Positions 43,820 through 53,466 of a DNA stretch of 64,000 bases are shown here, one piece after another. Position numbers and translations under genes: made by a program. The notes under the pieces are model-generated. The model ran no database searches. It had not been told where the DNA came from and saw only the letters and a program-made list of their open reading frames with translations. Origin of the DNA: Romboutsia lituseburensis DSM 797 (GTDB lineage Bacteria > Bacillota > Clostridia > Peptostreptococcales > Peptostreptococcaceae); the NCBI RefSeq assembly GCF_900103615.1, contig NZ_FNGW01000001.1:434001-498000 (forward strand), written 5' to 3'. The first letter of the stretch is position 1. Each line of letters opens with the position of its first letter.

Positions 43820-44890
43820 TTATTTATCCACACTTTGTAATACTTCTTTTATATTTTTCATATACGCATCTTTATTTTGAGCTCCTATTAAAGCATCTGC
43901 AATTATATTTCCATCTTTATCTACAAATATAGTTGTTGGTGCCGCTTTAACATTATCTAGTATCCATTTTGATAATTTCTCATCAGGAATTATATTATCA
44001 AATTTAGCACCTTGCTTTTTAGTTATGTCTTTAGCTAATAATTCATTGTCTTCATCAGGAGTATCTGCAACTACGCCTATTACATTTACATTTTCTTTTT
44101 TAGCTTCCTCATGTAGCTTTTGTAACTCTGGCATTTCATCTATACAAGGCCCACAACTAGTAGACCATATATTTATCATAGTAATCTTATGATCTTTAAA
44201 TATAGAACTATTTATATCTTTTCCTGCTAATGTTTTAGTATTGAAATTTATTACTCCCTTCATGCTTTGCTTTTCAGCTTTCTCTTCTTTTTTTACAACT
44301 GGATTTTTAACTGGATCAAATATTGTTATATTATTTTTTAAATTTTTAATACTATTTGCAGCTTCTTTTAACTCTACCTTTGCAGCTTCTGATAAGTCAT
44401 TTTCATCATATTTATAACTATACAATAAGTAGTATTCATAACCATTTAATGCTCCTACTTTCTCTTTGTGGTTAAACATAGAATACTGACTATCTTTAAA
44501 AGCTTTTTCACTTTCTCCTGCCTTAATCTTTGCTATACAGCCTAAGTTTCTAGATTTTTTAATAAACAAGTCTGTTATTTGATCTGCATCTTCTTTCTTT
44601 GCATTCTTACTTTTTTCCATAATCATTTTATTATCTTCTGTACTCATAAATGAAAATGATACATTTTCATTTTCTATTACTAGCATTTGTATATTTTCTT
44701 TTTTATTAAAATCTTTAGATGGATTTATCTTTATTCCTAGATCCTCAAGTACAACTTCATTTTCTTGTTTCTCTGTTTGTGTTTTATTTTTGCCATTATT
44801 ATTTGTATCTTTATTTTCTGCACCTTTGCTACACGCACTTAAACTTAATGCTGCTATTAAAAAACCTGTTATTAAAACTCTTTTTCTCAT
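43820..44890 (-). CDS. TlpA/ResA-like thioredoxin lipoprotein
   Basis: A 356-residue exported lipoprotein: signal with lipobox LSAC (Cys20), an unusual N-terminal domain of about 180 residues that I do not recognise (25-205), and a C-terminal redoxin domain (about 215-356) with the active CGPC at 246-249 in INIWSTSCGPCIDEMPELQ and the cis-proline loop APTTIFVDKDG. First gene of the triad with the CD1871A-type peptide and the membrane ferredoxin; together they look like an electron path from the membrane to an extracytoplasmic thioredoxin. GGAGG ribosome site. Confidence 0.9.
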   Translation of the reverse strand: MRKRVLITGFLIAALSLSACSKGAENKDTNNNGKNKTQTEKQENEVVLEDLGIKINPSKDFNKKENIQMLVIENENVSFSFMSTEDNKMIMEKSKNAKKEDADQITDLFIKKSRNLGCIAKIKAGESEKAFKDSQYSMFNHKEKVGALNGYEYYLLYSYKYDENDLSEAAKVELKEAANSIKNLKNNITIFDPVKNPVVKKEEKAEKQSMKGVINFNTKTLAGKDINSSIFKDHKITMINIWSTSCGPCIDEMPELQKLHEEAKKENVNVIGVVADTPDEDNELLAKDITKKQGAKFDNIIPDEKLSKWILDNVKAAPTTIFVDKDGNIIADALIGAQNKDAYMKNIKEVLQSVDK

Positions 44891-45118
44891 AATTATTTCC
44901 TCCTAATATTTAACTATTTTTCTTTTGTTTTTACTAATATTTCATTTAAATTAAATTTTTATATGTTAGATGAATATTTAAAATTATAATTTTACTTTGT
45001 TATTATAAATTTATTTTATATCTTAAAGTTTAACGTATTCTAAACTTAACCTTAAATAAACCTTAATTTACCACTTAATATCTTATATATTTATCAGCCT
45101 ATTAAAGCTATAAAAAAT

Positions 45119-45156
45119 TCACTTCGCTCATAACGCTAACGATTTCGTCCGTTGCG
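45119..45156 (+). repeat. Dispersed intergenic repeat, copy 6
   Basis: Copy (CACTTCGCTCATAACGCTAA then CGATTTCGTCCGTTGCGTAA) joined to the terminator A tract. Confidence 0.82.
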
Positions 45157-45157
45157 T

Positions 45158-45200
45158 AAAAAAAGAGATTACCTCTGGAATTAGAAGTAATCTCTTTTTT
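45158..45200 (-). terminator. Terminator of the chemoreceptor gene
   Basis: AAAGAGATTAC and GTAATCTCTTT arms with A and T tails. Confidence 0.85.
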
Positions 45201-45202
45201 AT

Positions 45203-47263
45203 TTATAATTTAAACTTATTAACATTAAGTTCTAGATTTTCAGTTATTTTATTTAACTTATCTGCAGCATTTGCAACTGTATTAGCTGATGCTGTTTGTG
45301 TTTGTATTAAACTTGATATTTGTTTAGTTGCTAATGCTGATTCTTCACATATTTGACTAATACCTTGTATAGAATCAACTACAGAGCTTTTAGACTCATC
45401 TATTTCTTCTATACTTTTTAATAATTCATATACATTTTCAGTCATTTTTTCAAATGAATTTGTTATATTATTAAATGCTTCCATAGATATTTTCATTGCA
45501 TCATTAGCTTCTAATATAGCTTTATTTGACTCTACTACATTTTGTTCTGTACTTAGTATTCCATCACTTATTTCAGTCATTATACTTTCTATTTTTCTAG
45601 TTGATTCAGATGTTTTTTGTGAAAGCATTCTTATCTCATCTGCAACAACTGCAAATCCTTTACCTGCAGTTCCAGCTCTAGATGCTTCTACTGCTGCATT
45701 TAATGCTAGTAAGTTTGTTTGACGTGAGATAGCATTTATAGCATCTACTATTTCACCTATAAATTTCGATTTTTGAGCTAGTACTTTGATATTTTCGTTG
45801 GTTTCATTCCCTATATTATTTGTAGTTTCTAGCTTATTTCCTAATTCCTCTATAGCCCTACTACCATTATTATTGTCTTGAACTACACAGTCTAAATTTA
45901 CTTTTATTTCTTCTGTAGTCTCAATTGTTTTTTCGATTTTGTTAGCTAAGTTATTTAACATATAAGCACCTTGTTGAGCTTCTGTTGCTTGTTTTTGTGC
46001 ACCATCTGATAATTCTACAATTGTATTATTTATATTACTAAACGATTCTTTTATATTTTCAGTTATTGTTGCTAAATTTTTTGATTCTATTGCAGTTTCA
46101 TCTGAACATACTTTTATTTCAGAAATAGTTGTATGTAATGTATCTCTTAAATCAATTACATCTTTGCCTATTATTCCTACTTCATCTCTACATTTTTTAA
46201 TTTTTTCAAACTGTGTATTATCTTGTAAATCCAAATCTGATGTCATTTTTATCATATTTGATATATATTTTATAGGTTTGCTTATACTTATACCTATTAT
46301 GAATGCTATTATAGCCACTACTATACATATACCAATTGTTGTGTATATATTCTTTGATAAACTATCGTTAAGTTCTTTAAGCATATCATTTTCTTTAACT
46401 GCAATAGTCATTACATTTCCATTTTTTAATTTACTATATCCTAGTATCGTTTCATCATCACCATTTTTGTGATTTACAATCCCACTTTCTTCTTTTCCTA
46501 TATTTATACTAATTCCTTGAGTATCTTTAAGTGATTCACCTTCATTATAGTCTTTATGGACTATATAGTTCATATCTTTATTAAGTAAAAATGCATATCC
46601 TTCTTCAAATACTTTAACTTGTTCTATCATTTCTTTAAATTGATCAAAGAATAAGTCTACTGCGACTACTCCAACCAAAGTATCTCCTACATAGATAGGT
46701 CTTGTATAAGCCATTCTCATACTTGATGAATGAGCATCTTTATGAGGATCACTCCATATCCCTTCTTTAGCTCTTATCGGATTATAATACCACTGCATGT
46801 CTGGTGCATCATCTTTAAAGTTATCTTTTGTAAATTTGTTTTTCTTTGTTAAATCTCCACCTAATGATTCTCTTTCATAAATTAACTGATGAGCTTCTTT
46901 AGTTATTTCAGGATTTATTATAATTGCTATTCCCAAGGCATCCTTATACTCTTTTGCTAGTTTCTCTATATATGAGTCAAGATTGTTTGCATATTGTGTA
47001 ATATACACATCATCTTTGTCTAGCTTTGTTGTATCTAATGTCGTAGATACCAGATTTTCAATTGTGTCAACATAGTCTACTGTTTTGTTTAAGACTTGGT
47101 TTATTACATTAGCTCTATCTTTTGCATATAATTCAACTCTTTTTTCTGCTTCTTTTTTTATTAACTCTTTACTATTGATACTAGTTATCGCAGTTATTAT
47201 CGTTGATGTTACTATACAACAAAGAACTATTGCAAATACTATTTTTACAGATATTTTCCTCAT
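45203..47263 (-). CDS. Methyl-accepting chemotaxis protein with dCACHE sensor
   Basis: A 686-residue receptor: membrane helix at 7-27, double-CACHE-type extracytoplasmic sensor at about 35-300 ([48 protein letters not shown]), second helix at about 309-331, HAMP, and the cytoplasmic signalling hairpin with the invariant tip ([36 protein letters not shown]). dCACHE sensors usually bind amino acids or other small metabolites; the ligand is not predictable. Monocistronic with its own terminator. Confidence 0.94.
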   Translation of the reverse strand: MRKISVKIVFAIVLCCIVTSTIITAITSINSKELIKKEAEKRVELYAKDRANVINQVLNKTVDYVDTIENLVSTTLDTTKLDKDDVYITQYANNLDSYIEKLAKEYKDALGIAIIINPEITKEAHQLIYERESLGGDLTKKNKFTKDNFKDDAPDMQWYYNPIRAKEGIWSDPHKDAHSSSMRMAYTRPIYVGDTLVGVVAVDLFFDQFKEMIEQVKVFEEGYAFLLNKDMNYIVHKDYNEGESLKDTQGISINIGKEESGIVNHKNGDDETILGYSKLKNGNVMTIAVKENDMLKELNDSLSKNIYTTIGICIVVAIIAFIIGISISKPIKYISNMIKMTSDLDLQDNTQFEKIKKCRDEVGIIGKDVIDLRDTLHTTISEIKVCSDETAIESKNLATITENIKESFSNINNTIVELSDGAQKQATEAQQGAYMLNNLANKIEKTIETTEEIKVNLDCVVQDNNNGSRAIEELGNKLETTNNIGNETNENIKVLAQKSKFIGEIVDAINAISRQTNLLALNAAVEASRAGTAGKGFAVVADEIRMLSQKTSESTRKIESIMTEISDGILSTEQNVVESNKAILEANDAMKISMEAFNNITNSFEKMTENVYELLKSIEEIDESKSSVVDSIQGISQICEESALATKQISSLIQTQTASANTVANAADKLNKITENLELNVNKFKL

Positions 47264-47409
47264 TTACCCCTCCAAATATTTAAATGAAATTCTTAATTAT
47301 TATTTTCGGTATAAATGATAATTTCTTGAATATTTTTTAACTATTTATAAAAATTAAATCATAGTAGCATTATCTTAATTTATAAATATGTTTTTTATCT
47401 AAAACTTCT

Positions 47410-48675
47410 TTATAAAATATAAAGAAAACCTACTATTGCTATTATAAATATTGCAATACCCATTTTTCCTGCTACGTTTCCATTTATTATATATATAAAT
47501 GGATTTAAATAGTATAATAAGTTTTTTTCTTTATTACTCTGTCTTTTTTCATACTCGTCTTCTTTTATTTCTTCTATAACCATCATTTTTATTCTTGCGT
47601 TAATTTCTCCTAAAATTCCTCTTTTAGCCATATCCTCAATATTATTAACTTCATTATTTACTACTTGTTGCTTTTGATTTTCGCTTTTACAGTTTTTCAA
47701 AGCTTCTTTCAAATATTTATATTCTACTACAGATTCTTGTATTAACTTTTTTAAATCTAGGTTATTATCTTTTACAAATTGATTCTCTTTTCCTGTTAAT
47801 TTTTCTCCTTTTATTATTTTTGAAGCTATTAAAATAGTTTTTTCCAAATTATTTTGTTCCTTATTAGAAAAACTAACAGCCTCATTTATAGCAATCATTT
47901 TTATTTTGACTTCTGTTTTTGAAATTAACCCTAATTTCCCTTTTTCTTCTATATTTCTTACTTCTTTTGATATTAGTTTATCCCTTTTATCTTGGGTATC
48001 ACAAGCTTTAAGCTTTTCTTTTAATATATCACATTCTTTTAATGATTCCTTTGCTAATTTATTTAACTCTGGATATTTTTCCTTTATTAAATTTTCTTCA
48101 CCAGAACTCAACTTTTCACCTTTTATTAATTTAACTACTATAGACTCAGCTTTTTTAAATTCATTTTGAATTTTATTTGAATATTTTATAACTTCATCTA
48201 ATGCTGATGTTTTTATTTTAGCTTGTACTTCGGATAAAGATCCATTTTTAATCATATTACTTATGTCATCTAATGCTTTTGATATTATTTTTTCTATTTC
48301 TTGACCTGTTTTACAGTATTTTATCGCTTCTTTTAAATTGTTACATTCTTTTAATGATTGTTCTGCAATTTGTTTCATATCTGGATATTTAGACTTTAAA
48401 AAATTTAATTCATTTTTAGTAGGTTTTTCTCCTCTAACAATTTTAATTGATATTAATTGGGCTTTTGATATTTCTTCTTGAATTTTTTTTAAAAATTGTG
48501 CTACTTCTTTATTTTGAAGTGATTCAGTTTTTTCTAGAGATTCATTTGGTATCTGATTTTGGATAGTTCCATCAACTTTACTATTTTGTAACTCTTGATT
48601 TTTATTTATATTGTTGGCATCCCCTTGACCATAAATATTTCTACCATATGAGTTATTATTTATATTATTTACCAT
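47410..48675 (-). CDS. Tail-anchored protein with three 104-residue repeats, unknown
   Basis: A 421-residue protein not recognised as a known family. Residues 1-55 are Asn/Gln-rich and disordered-looking. Three tandem helical repeats of about 104 residues cover 60-372; the anchors RGEK (81), KGEK (185) and KGEK (289) are exactly 104 residues apart, and each repeat has a Lys-Tyr/Asn-Pro/Leu-Asp step, a SLKEC-like helix and an AKIK segment. One membrane helix ends the chain (about 403-421) with almost no residues beyond it. No signal peptide, so the repeats should face the cytoplasm, attached by the tail. Confidence 0.78.
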   Translation of the reverse strand: MVNNINNNSYGRNIYGQGDANNINKNQELQNSKVDGTIQNQIPNESLEKTESLQNKEVAQFLKKIQEEISKAQLISIKIVRGEKPTKNELNFLKSKYPDMKQIAEQSLKECNNLKEAIKYCKTGQEIEKIISKALDDISNMIKNGSLSEVQAKIKTSALDEVIKYSNKIQNEFKKAESIVVKLIKGEKLSSGEENLIKEKYPELNKLAKESLKECDILKEKLKACDTQDKRDKLISKEVRNIEEKGKLGLISKTEVKIKMIAINEAVSFSNKEQNNLEKTILIASKIIKGEKLTGKENQFVKDNNLDLKKLIQESVVEYKYLKEALKNCKSENQKQQVVNNEVNNIEDMAKRGILGEINARIKMMVIEEIKEDEYEKRQSNKEKNLLYYLNPFIYIINGNVAGKMGIAIFIIAIVGFLYIL

Positions 48676-48796
48676 TTTTATATTTACTCCTAAAGTGATT
48701 GTTATTAAAATTTTAAGCTATCCTTATTTTATATATTTTTAAATGTTTTAACAATGATTTTTGGATATTTATGGTTTAACTATTTTAAAATTTGAG

Positions 48797-48960
48797 ACAA
48801 CGGCTTAGTCCTTTACATAAAAAATCCGCTTCGCTCATGTCGCCAACGACTTCGTCCGTTGCTCAAAAATGTCATTTTTTACTTTCACAAAGATATTGAT
48901 ATTACTATAATTTATAGGTTATCCACAGTTTTTGACGTATCATAATATCCTTAAACGTAA
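48797..48960 (+). repeat. Dispersed intergenic repeat, copy 7 (long form with a degenerate half copy)
   Basis: Starts with a worn core (CAACGGCTTAGTCCTTTACA), then a full core (GCTTCGCTCATGTCGCCAAC from about 48828) and about 100 bp matching the long copy at 24036. Confidence 0.83.
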
Positions 48961-48988
48961 AAAAAGACAGTAATCTTTACTGCCTTTA
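48959..48988 (-). terminator. Terminator of the acetyltransferase gene
   Basis: AGACAGTAA and TTACTGCCT hairpin with A and T tails, preceded by ACGTAAAAAAAG. Confidence 0.75.
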
Positions 48989-49014
48989 TAATACTTAATT
49001 ATTAATCATATAGT

Positions 49015-49590
49015 CTATCTTAATACATTGACTATATCTACATGATTCTTAGTATTTTCTTCACCTAATATTTCTTTGTATATGCAATCTAACTCTTTTT
49101 CTATAACATCATCTTTAATATTAGTTTCAGATAAAATCATTATAATATACTTAGCCCCAAATACAGAACTTTTTATATTAGTATGATGAGAGTTATTTTT
49201 TTCATAGAATTTAATTCGTTTAAGACGATAGTTAAGATCTTTATCATTTTCAGCAAAGTCTGGATCTTCAATCTCTCCAATCATGCCTTTATAGTTTTTA
49301 TTTTTTTCCTTTAATATATTTAAAAATTTACTACCATAACCTTTAGATCTAAATTTTTTATCTACAACATAATAATCTAATAATATATATTTTCCATTTT
49401 CACATTTGCAGAAAAATGCATATGATGCTAATTCATCACCTTCATATAATCCATAACCAATATATTTATTTTCTTTTACAAGTCTTTTAATAGTTTCGTA
49501 TGGTTTTATTTCTTCTTCGTGAAACTCATGAACTAACTTTTCTTTATAAATATTTAATAATGACTCATTCGATAATTTTATTACATTCAT
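49015..49590 (-). CDS. GNAT-family N-acetyltransferase
   Basis: A 191-residue acetyltransferase-fold protein. The YILLDYYVVDKKFRSKGYGSKFLNILKE segment is the acetyl-CoA strand and pyrophosphate loop (RSKGYGS); YGLYEGDELASYAFF precedes it and RIKFYEKNN follows. The acceptor is unknown. The frame is open 45 bp upstream, but the GGAGTGAG site before the ATG at 49588-49590 decides the start. Confidence 0.85.
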   Translation of the reverse strand: MNVIKLSNESLLNIYKEKLVHEFHEEEIKPYETIKRLVKENKYIGYGLYEGDELASYAFFCKCENGKYILLDYYVVDKKFRSKGYGSKFLNILKEKNKNYKGMIGEIEDPDFAENDKDLNYRLKRIKFYEKNNSHHTNIKSSVFGAKYIIMILSETNIKDDVIEKELDCIYKEILGEENTKNHVDIVNVLR

Positions 49591-49683
49591 TTCTCTCACT
49601 CCAATTTCTAGTAGATTTGTCAATAAATAATCCATACATCTATATTAATCCTTGGTATAATGCAAAGGTCAATAAATATTTAA

Positions 49684-51108
49684 TTAATTGAATTTTAAGT
49701 AAAACGAAACTTGAGCTCCTCCTAATGAATTATTTGAAATATTAATTTCACCATTATGCTTTTCTACTATAGCCTTGCATATATAAAGCCCAAGACCTGA
49801 GTTACCAGATTTAGCACTTCTTGATTTGTCACCTCTATAAAACTTATTTAGAGCAAATTTTAAATCATCATTGCTAAACCCATTTCCATTATCACTTATT
49901 TTAAAATATAACTTACTTTTGTATAAGGTAACTTTAATATTTATCTCACCATGTAAGTCAGTATGCCTTATAGCATTACTTATAATATTATCCATAACTC
50001 GTATAATTGAGTTTTTGTCAAAGGTGTATTCTAGATCTTTCTGTATATTTTCTGTAATTAATTTTATCTTAATTTGTTTGCTTTCTGCCATATCTTTAAA
50101 ATTAGTTATTTGCTGATTTAAAAAGTTAATTACATTATTGCTTGTAGGATTTATATTAAAATCTGAACTATCTAACTTATTAATTAAATTTAAATCATTT
50201 ACAAGCTCAATAGACCTATCTGTTGATTTATTTATTGAATCTAGGTAAGAAATTAATCTATCCTCGTTTTTGTAAGAACCTTCTAAAAGCATTTCTACTT
50301 TACCTTTTATAATTGTAAGTGGACTTCTTAAATCATGGGATAATCCTGAGATTATTTCTTTTCTTTCTTCTTCCATATTCCATTGCTTATTTAAAGTATT
50401 TTTTAGCTCATTTTTCATTTCTTCAAATGATGATATAACTTCTCCAAGTTCATTGTTGTAAGGATACTCTATATTAAAATCTAAATTATTTTCTTTTATG
50501 TTTTCTGTTGCATGTTTTAATTTACTTAAAGGATCATTTATATTTTTTGATAGTATTTTTCCAAATAAATAAGAAAAAAATACTATATATATAAACGGAG
50601 ATATCAATAATATAAATGTAATTAAAGAAATTAAACTTTGAGGTATACTATCTGATGTAACAGCTAGTCTGTAAGATAAAATTACAGCGCCTTTTAGTTG
50701 ATAATTTTCAGTCACTATAGGAATATATTTAGTTACATTATTTTTTTTATCAACATCAGAAGTGTTAATTTTATTAACTATATCAACTTGATTATATAAT
50801 TCTTCATCTAGATTTCCATAACTCTTATTACTTTCTAAGCCTACGACTCTGTATCTAATGCCTTCACTTGGTATTATTTTATTTAGCTCTTTTTCATAAT
50901 CTAAGTTTAATAATTTATCATTTTTAGTATTTATATATTTTTCTATATCATAAATTTTTTTTTCATAATAATTAGCTGCTTTTATACTTTTTCCATTAAG
51001 CATCCCAGTCACTAAACAAGCTGTTAATATAACTGAAATAATACTACAACCTAAAACTAAGGAAAATGTTAATATAAACTGCTTTTTTAAAGAATATTTC
51101 TTTAGCAT
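49684..51108 (-). CDS. Sensor histidine kinase (drug-ABC two-component type)
   Basis: A 474-residue membrane kinase: helix at about 12-36, extracytoplasmic loop of about 120 residues, second helix at about 160-185, HAMP, HisKA with H258 in ISGLSHDLRSPLTIIKGK, and the ATPase boxes (NIISNAIRHT, DNGNGFS, GNSGLGLYICKAI). A GTG 33 bp upstream is in frame inside the response regulator gene; I prefer the ATG at 51106-51108, two bases past that gene's stop. It forms one unit with the response regulator and the ABC genes upstream, resembling lantibiotic-resistance systems such as CprK. Confidence 0.92.
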   Translation of the reverse strand: MLKKYSLKKQFILTFSLVLGCSIISVILTACLVTGMLNGKSIKAANYYEKKIYDIEKYINTKNDKLLNLDYEKELNKIIPSEGIRYRVVGLESNKSYGNLDEELYNQVDIVNKINTSDVDKKNNVTKYIPIVTENYQLKGAVILSYRLAVTSDSIPQSLISLITFILLISPFIYIVFFSYLFGKILSKNINDPLSKLKHATENIKENNLDFNIEYPYNNELGEVISSFEEMKNELKNTLNKQWNMEEERKEIISGLSHDLRSPLTIIKGKVEMLLEGSYKNEDRLISYLDSINKSTDRSIELVNDLNLINKLDSSDFNINPTSNNVINFLNQQITNFKDMAESKQIKIKLITENIQKDLEYTFDKNSIIRVMDNIISNAIRHTDLHGEINIKVTLYKSKLYFKISDNGNGFSNDDLKFALNKFYRGDKSRSAKSGNSGLGLYICKAIVEKHNGEINISNNSLGGAQVSFYLKFN

Positions 51109-51110
51109 TC

Positions 51111-51806
51111 TTAATGGTTCCCTTCTTCTTTTGTATTCCACTTATATCCCACTCCCCATACAGTTAGAATATAATTAAAATTATCATTTATACAATGGAA
51201 CTTGGCTCTTAGTTTTTTCACATGCTCTGCTACGGTGCTGCAATCACCTTCTGCTCCATACCCCCAAATCTTATCATAAATTCTCTCCTTAGAAAAAACT
51301 TGACCTTTATTTAAAGCTAAAAGCTCTATAATATCAAATTCCCTTTTAGTTAGACTTACTTCCTTTTCAAAGTAGAACACTTCTCTTGTGCATAAATCTA
51401 TTTTTAAATTTTTAAACAATAAAAAGTTATTTTCCTTTTCTACATCTCTTTTATCTCTTCTCAAATGAGCCTTTACTCTAGCTCTTATTTCTCTTATACT
51501 AAATGGCTTTGTTATATAATCATCTCCACCTATAGCTAGTCCATTTATAATATCATTTTCTTCAACCTTAGCAGTTATAAATATAATAGGACATGTTACA
51601 ATACTTCTAATTTCTTTACATAGCTCAAATCCATCCTTACCAGGCATCATAACATCTAGTAAAATAATATTAGGTGCTTTATTTATGAGTTCTAAAGCCT
51701 TTTCTGAGTTATTTGCAGTATAAACTACATATCCTTCATCTGAGAAAATATCCTTTAGTAAAGATATTATTTCTAAATCATCATCTATTATTAATATTTT
51801 TTCCAT
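51111..51806 (-). CDS. OmpR-family response regulator
   Basis: A 231-residue regulator with receiver D8-D10 and phospho-acceptor D51 (ILLDVMMPGKDGFE), the KPFSIREIRARVKAHLRR linker and a winged helix (SLTKREFDIIELLALNKGQVFSKERIYDKIWGYG, EHVKKLRAKF). Spaced 15 bp from the ABC permease gene, so it is transcribed with it. Likely controls the ABC transporter genes. Confidence 0.94.
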   Translation of the reverse strand: MEKILIIDDDLEIISLLKDIFSDEGYVVYTANNSEKALELINKAPNIILLDVMMPGKDGFELCKEIRSIVTCPIIFITAKVEENDIINGLAIGGDDYITKPFSIREIRARVKAHLRRDKRDVEKENNFLLFKNLKIDLCTREVFYFEKEVSLTKREFDIIELLALNKGQVFSKERIYDKIWGYGAEGDCSTVAEHVKKLRAKFHCINDNFNYILTVWGVGYKWNTKEEGNH

Positions 51807-51821
51807 TTTTATCCTTTCTTA

Positions 51822-52589
51822 CTAATCTAAATAATCTTTTTTATCAAATACAAAGACTGATGCCCCGCTACTTAATAGTATAATTATAGTACAAATAATC
51901 ATAAAGTTATTATTCATATTAGATAAAACATCAAAAATAGTTTGAGAACTTAAAAAGAAAAATACAAACAAATCATTTATATACATTGCCCCTATGCATA
52001 ATCCTAATGATAAAATATATGCTACTATTGAATTTTTAGATATTATTCCCACAATGCTGCTTATTGCCATAATTGCAACCATTATTAAATACTCTAGAGC
52101 ATAATATTTCAAATTGTAAATCATTGCACCTAATATCCCAAAATTTCTATCTATATTAAAATAGTGTGTTGATTCTACTCTATTCATAAAAACAAATCCA
52201 AAACTATTGCCTATGATGTACATAATTAGCATAAATAATCCTGTTATTAATGCATAACTTACTAATTTAGCTATAATATATTCTTTTTTACTGTATCCCC
52301 TACCTAAAATCATTCTATACGCTCCTACTGTAAACTCATGATTAAAGCTTTCTATAAATATCATAGGACAAAATACAAATACTAAATATAAATGAAACTC
52401 TCTCATTATAAATGGTGCTGTATTTAAAGAATCTAAATATACTGTTGTATTAGGATCATAAAATCCTAAATCAAAAGTTCTTATAAAAAAGGCAAATAAT
52501 ATAAAAACTACCGTTGATACTATAAATAACCATCTATTTTTTTTACTTTTATACATTCTATCTAATTCACATAAAATTATATTTTTCAT
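51822..52589 (-). CDS. ABC transporter permease (antimicrobial peptide type)
   Basis: A 255-residue ABC-2-like permease with six hydrophobic helices; the FNHEFTVGAYRMILGRGYSKKEYIIAKLVSY segment is the typical coupling region (GxxR-x-L-x-G-x-S-K). No substrate motif. Third gene of the transporter set. Confidence 0.87.
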   Translation of the reverse strand: MKNIILCELDRMYKSKKNRWLFIVSTVVFILFAFFIRTFDLGFYDPNTTVYLDSLNTAPFIMREFHLYLVFVFCPMIFIESFNHEFTVGAYRMILGRGYSKKEYIIAKLVSYALITGLFMLIMYIIGNSFGFVFMNRVESTHYFNIDRNFGILGAMIYNLKYYALEYLIMVAIMAISSIVGIISKNSIVAYILSLGLCIGAMYINDLFVFFFLSSQTIFDVLSNMNNNFMIICTIIILLSSGASVFVFDKKDYLD

Positions 52590-52600
52590 TTTTTCATCTC

Positions 52601-53449
52601 CTATATTAAATTATCACATCTATTATAAATAACATAATTACCAATAAAGAATACTGTTATATAAGCTAAACTAACCAATAAACTAAATCCTAGGTGTATG
52701 CTATTTTGACCTAGACTTAATGCTATTCCTTCATATTGAATTTGAGTTATTGATATTAACTGTAAAATTTTCAAATTTTCGCTGTCAAAAAAGAAAATTT
52801 GAATTATAAATGGATAAATAATAAATAATAATAATGTTGCTAAACTTACCCCTGAGGCTATTATAGTTGACTTGCTTATAGTAGCTATAAAAAATATTAC
52901 TATTGCCATTGTTGAAAGCGTTAAAAATGCAAATGAATAGTATTTTAATGTATATATAAATGCTTGATTACCAGTTAATAATGGCTCCCAGTTAAATATT
53001 GCTATCTCATTTATTTTAGGTAATGTTAAATATCCAATTATATAACTTAAAACTAAATAAGTAACTAAATATATAAATATAGCACTAATAATAGTTACTA
53101 TCTTTGCTAGAAATACTTGTGTTGGTTTATAGCTTCTTATCAGTACCATTCTAATTGATCCATTTCTAAATTCCTGCGTTACAGATAAAACTATAAGAAA
53201 TACAACTACTAAATTAAGTCCTAGCATTAATTGTTCTTGCATTGCCGCTACTGGAAAGTTATAAAAACTTGTAAACATAGGATTAGATATTGATACAACT
53301 TTGTTAACTGATAAATAGTATTTTACTGAGGCAATTAGTAAAATAGGAATTGACAAAAAGCATGCTAGTGTAGACTTTTTATAATATATCCTTTGCAGCT
53401 CGCTAATGTATAAGCCTTTATAATTTTTAAAAAATTTATTATTTTCCAT
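52601..53449 (-). CDS. ABC transporter permease (antimicrobial peptide type)
   Basis: A 282-residue ABC-2-like permease with six helices; TQEFRNGSIRMVLIRSYKPTQVFLAKIVT is the coupling region equivalent to that of the next gene. It has an N-terminal cytoplasmic segment (MENNKFFKNYKGLYISELQRIYYKK, shown in two parts in the sequence) before the first helix. The two permeases and the ATPase resemble LanFEG/CprABC peptide-export systems. Confidence 0.87.
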   Translation of the reverse strand: MENNKFFKNYKGLYISELQRIYYKKSTLACFLSIPILLIASVKYYLSVNKVVSISNPMFTSFYNFPVAAMQEQLMLGLNLVVVFLIVLSVTQEFRNGSIRMVLIRSYKPTQVFLAKIVTIISAIFIYLVTYLVLSYIIGYLTLPKINEIAIFNWEPLLTGNQAFIYTLKYYSFAFLTLSTMAIVIFFIATISKSTIIASGVSLATLLLFIIYPFIIQIFFFDSENLKILQLISITQIQYEGIALSLGQNSIHLGFSLLVSLAYITVFFIGNYVIYNRCDNLI

Positions 53450-53466
53450 AAGATTACTCCCTAAGT

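Larger units (their letters stand above)
44891..45202. other. Intergenic gap, 312 bp
   Basis: Holds repeat copy 6 and the chemoreceptor terminator; the rest is AT-rich promoter-type DNA upstream of the redoxin gene. No other element seen. Confidence 0.55.
48676..49014. other. Intergenic gap, 339 bp
   Basis: Filled mostly by the long-form repeat and the terminator of the acetyltransferase gene; the rest is AT-rich DNA. No gene seen. Confidence 0.55.

Noticed and set aside
42170-44890. Phage island around the family B polymerase
   Set aside because: Flanking genes (hpf, redox triad, CNNM transporter) are chromosomal, and no integrase, capsid or terminase gene is present.
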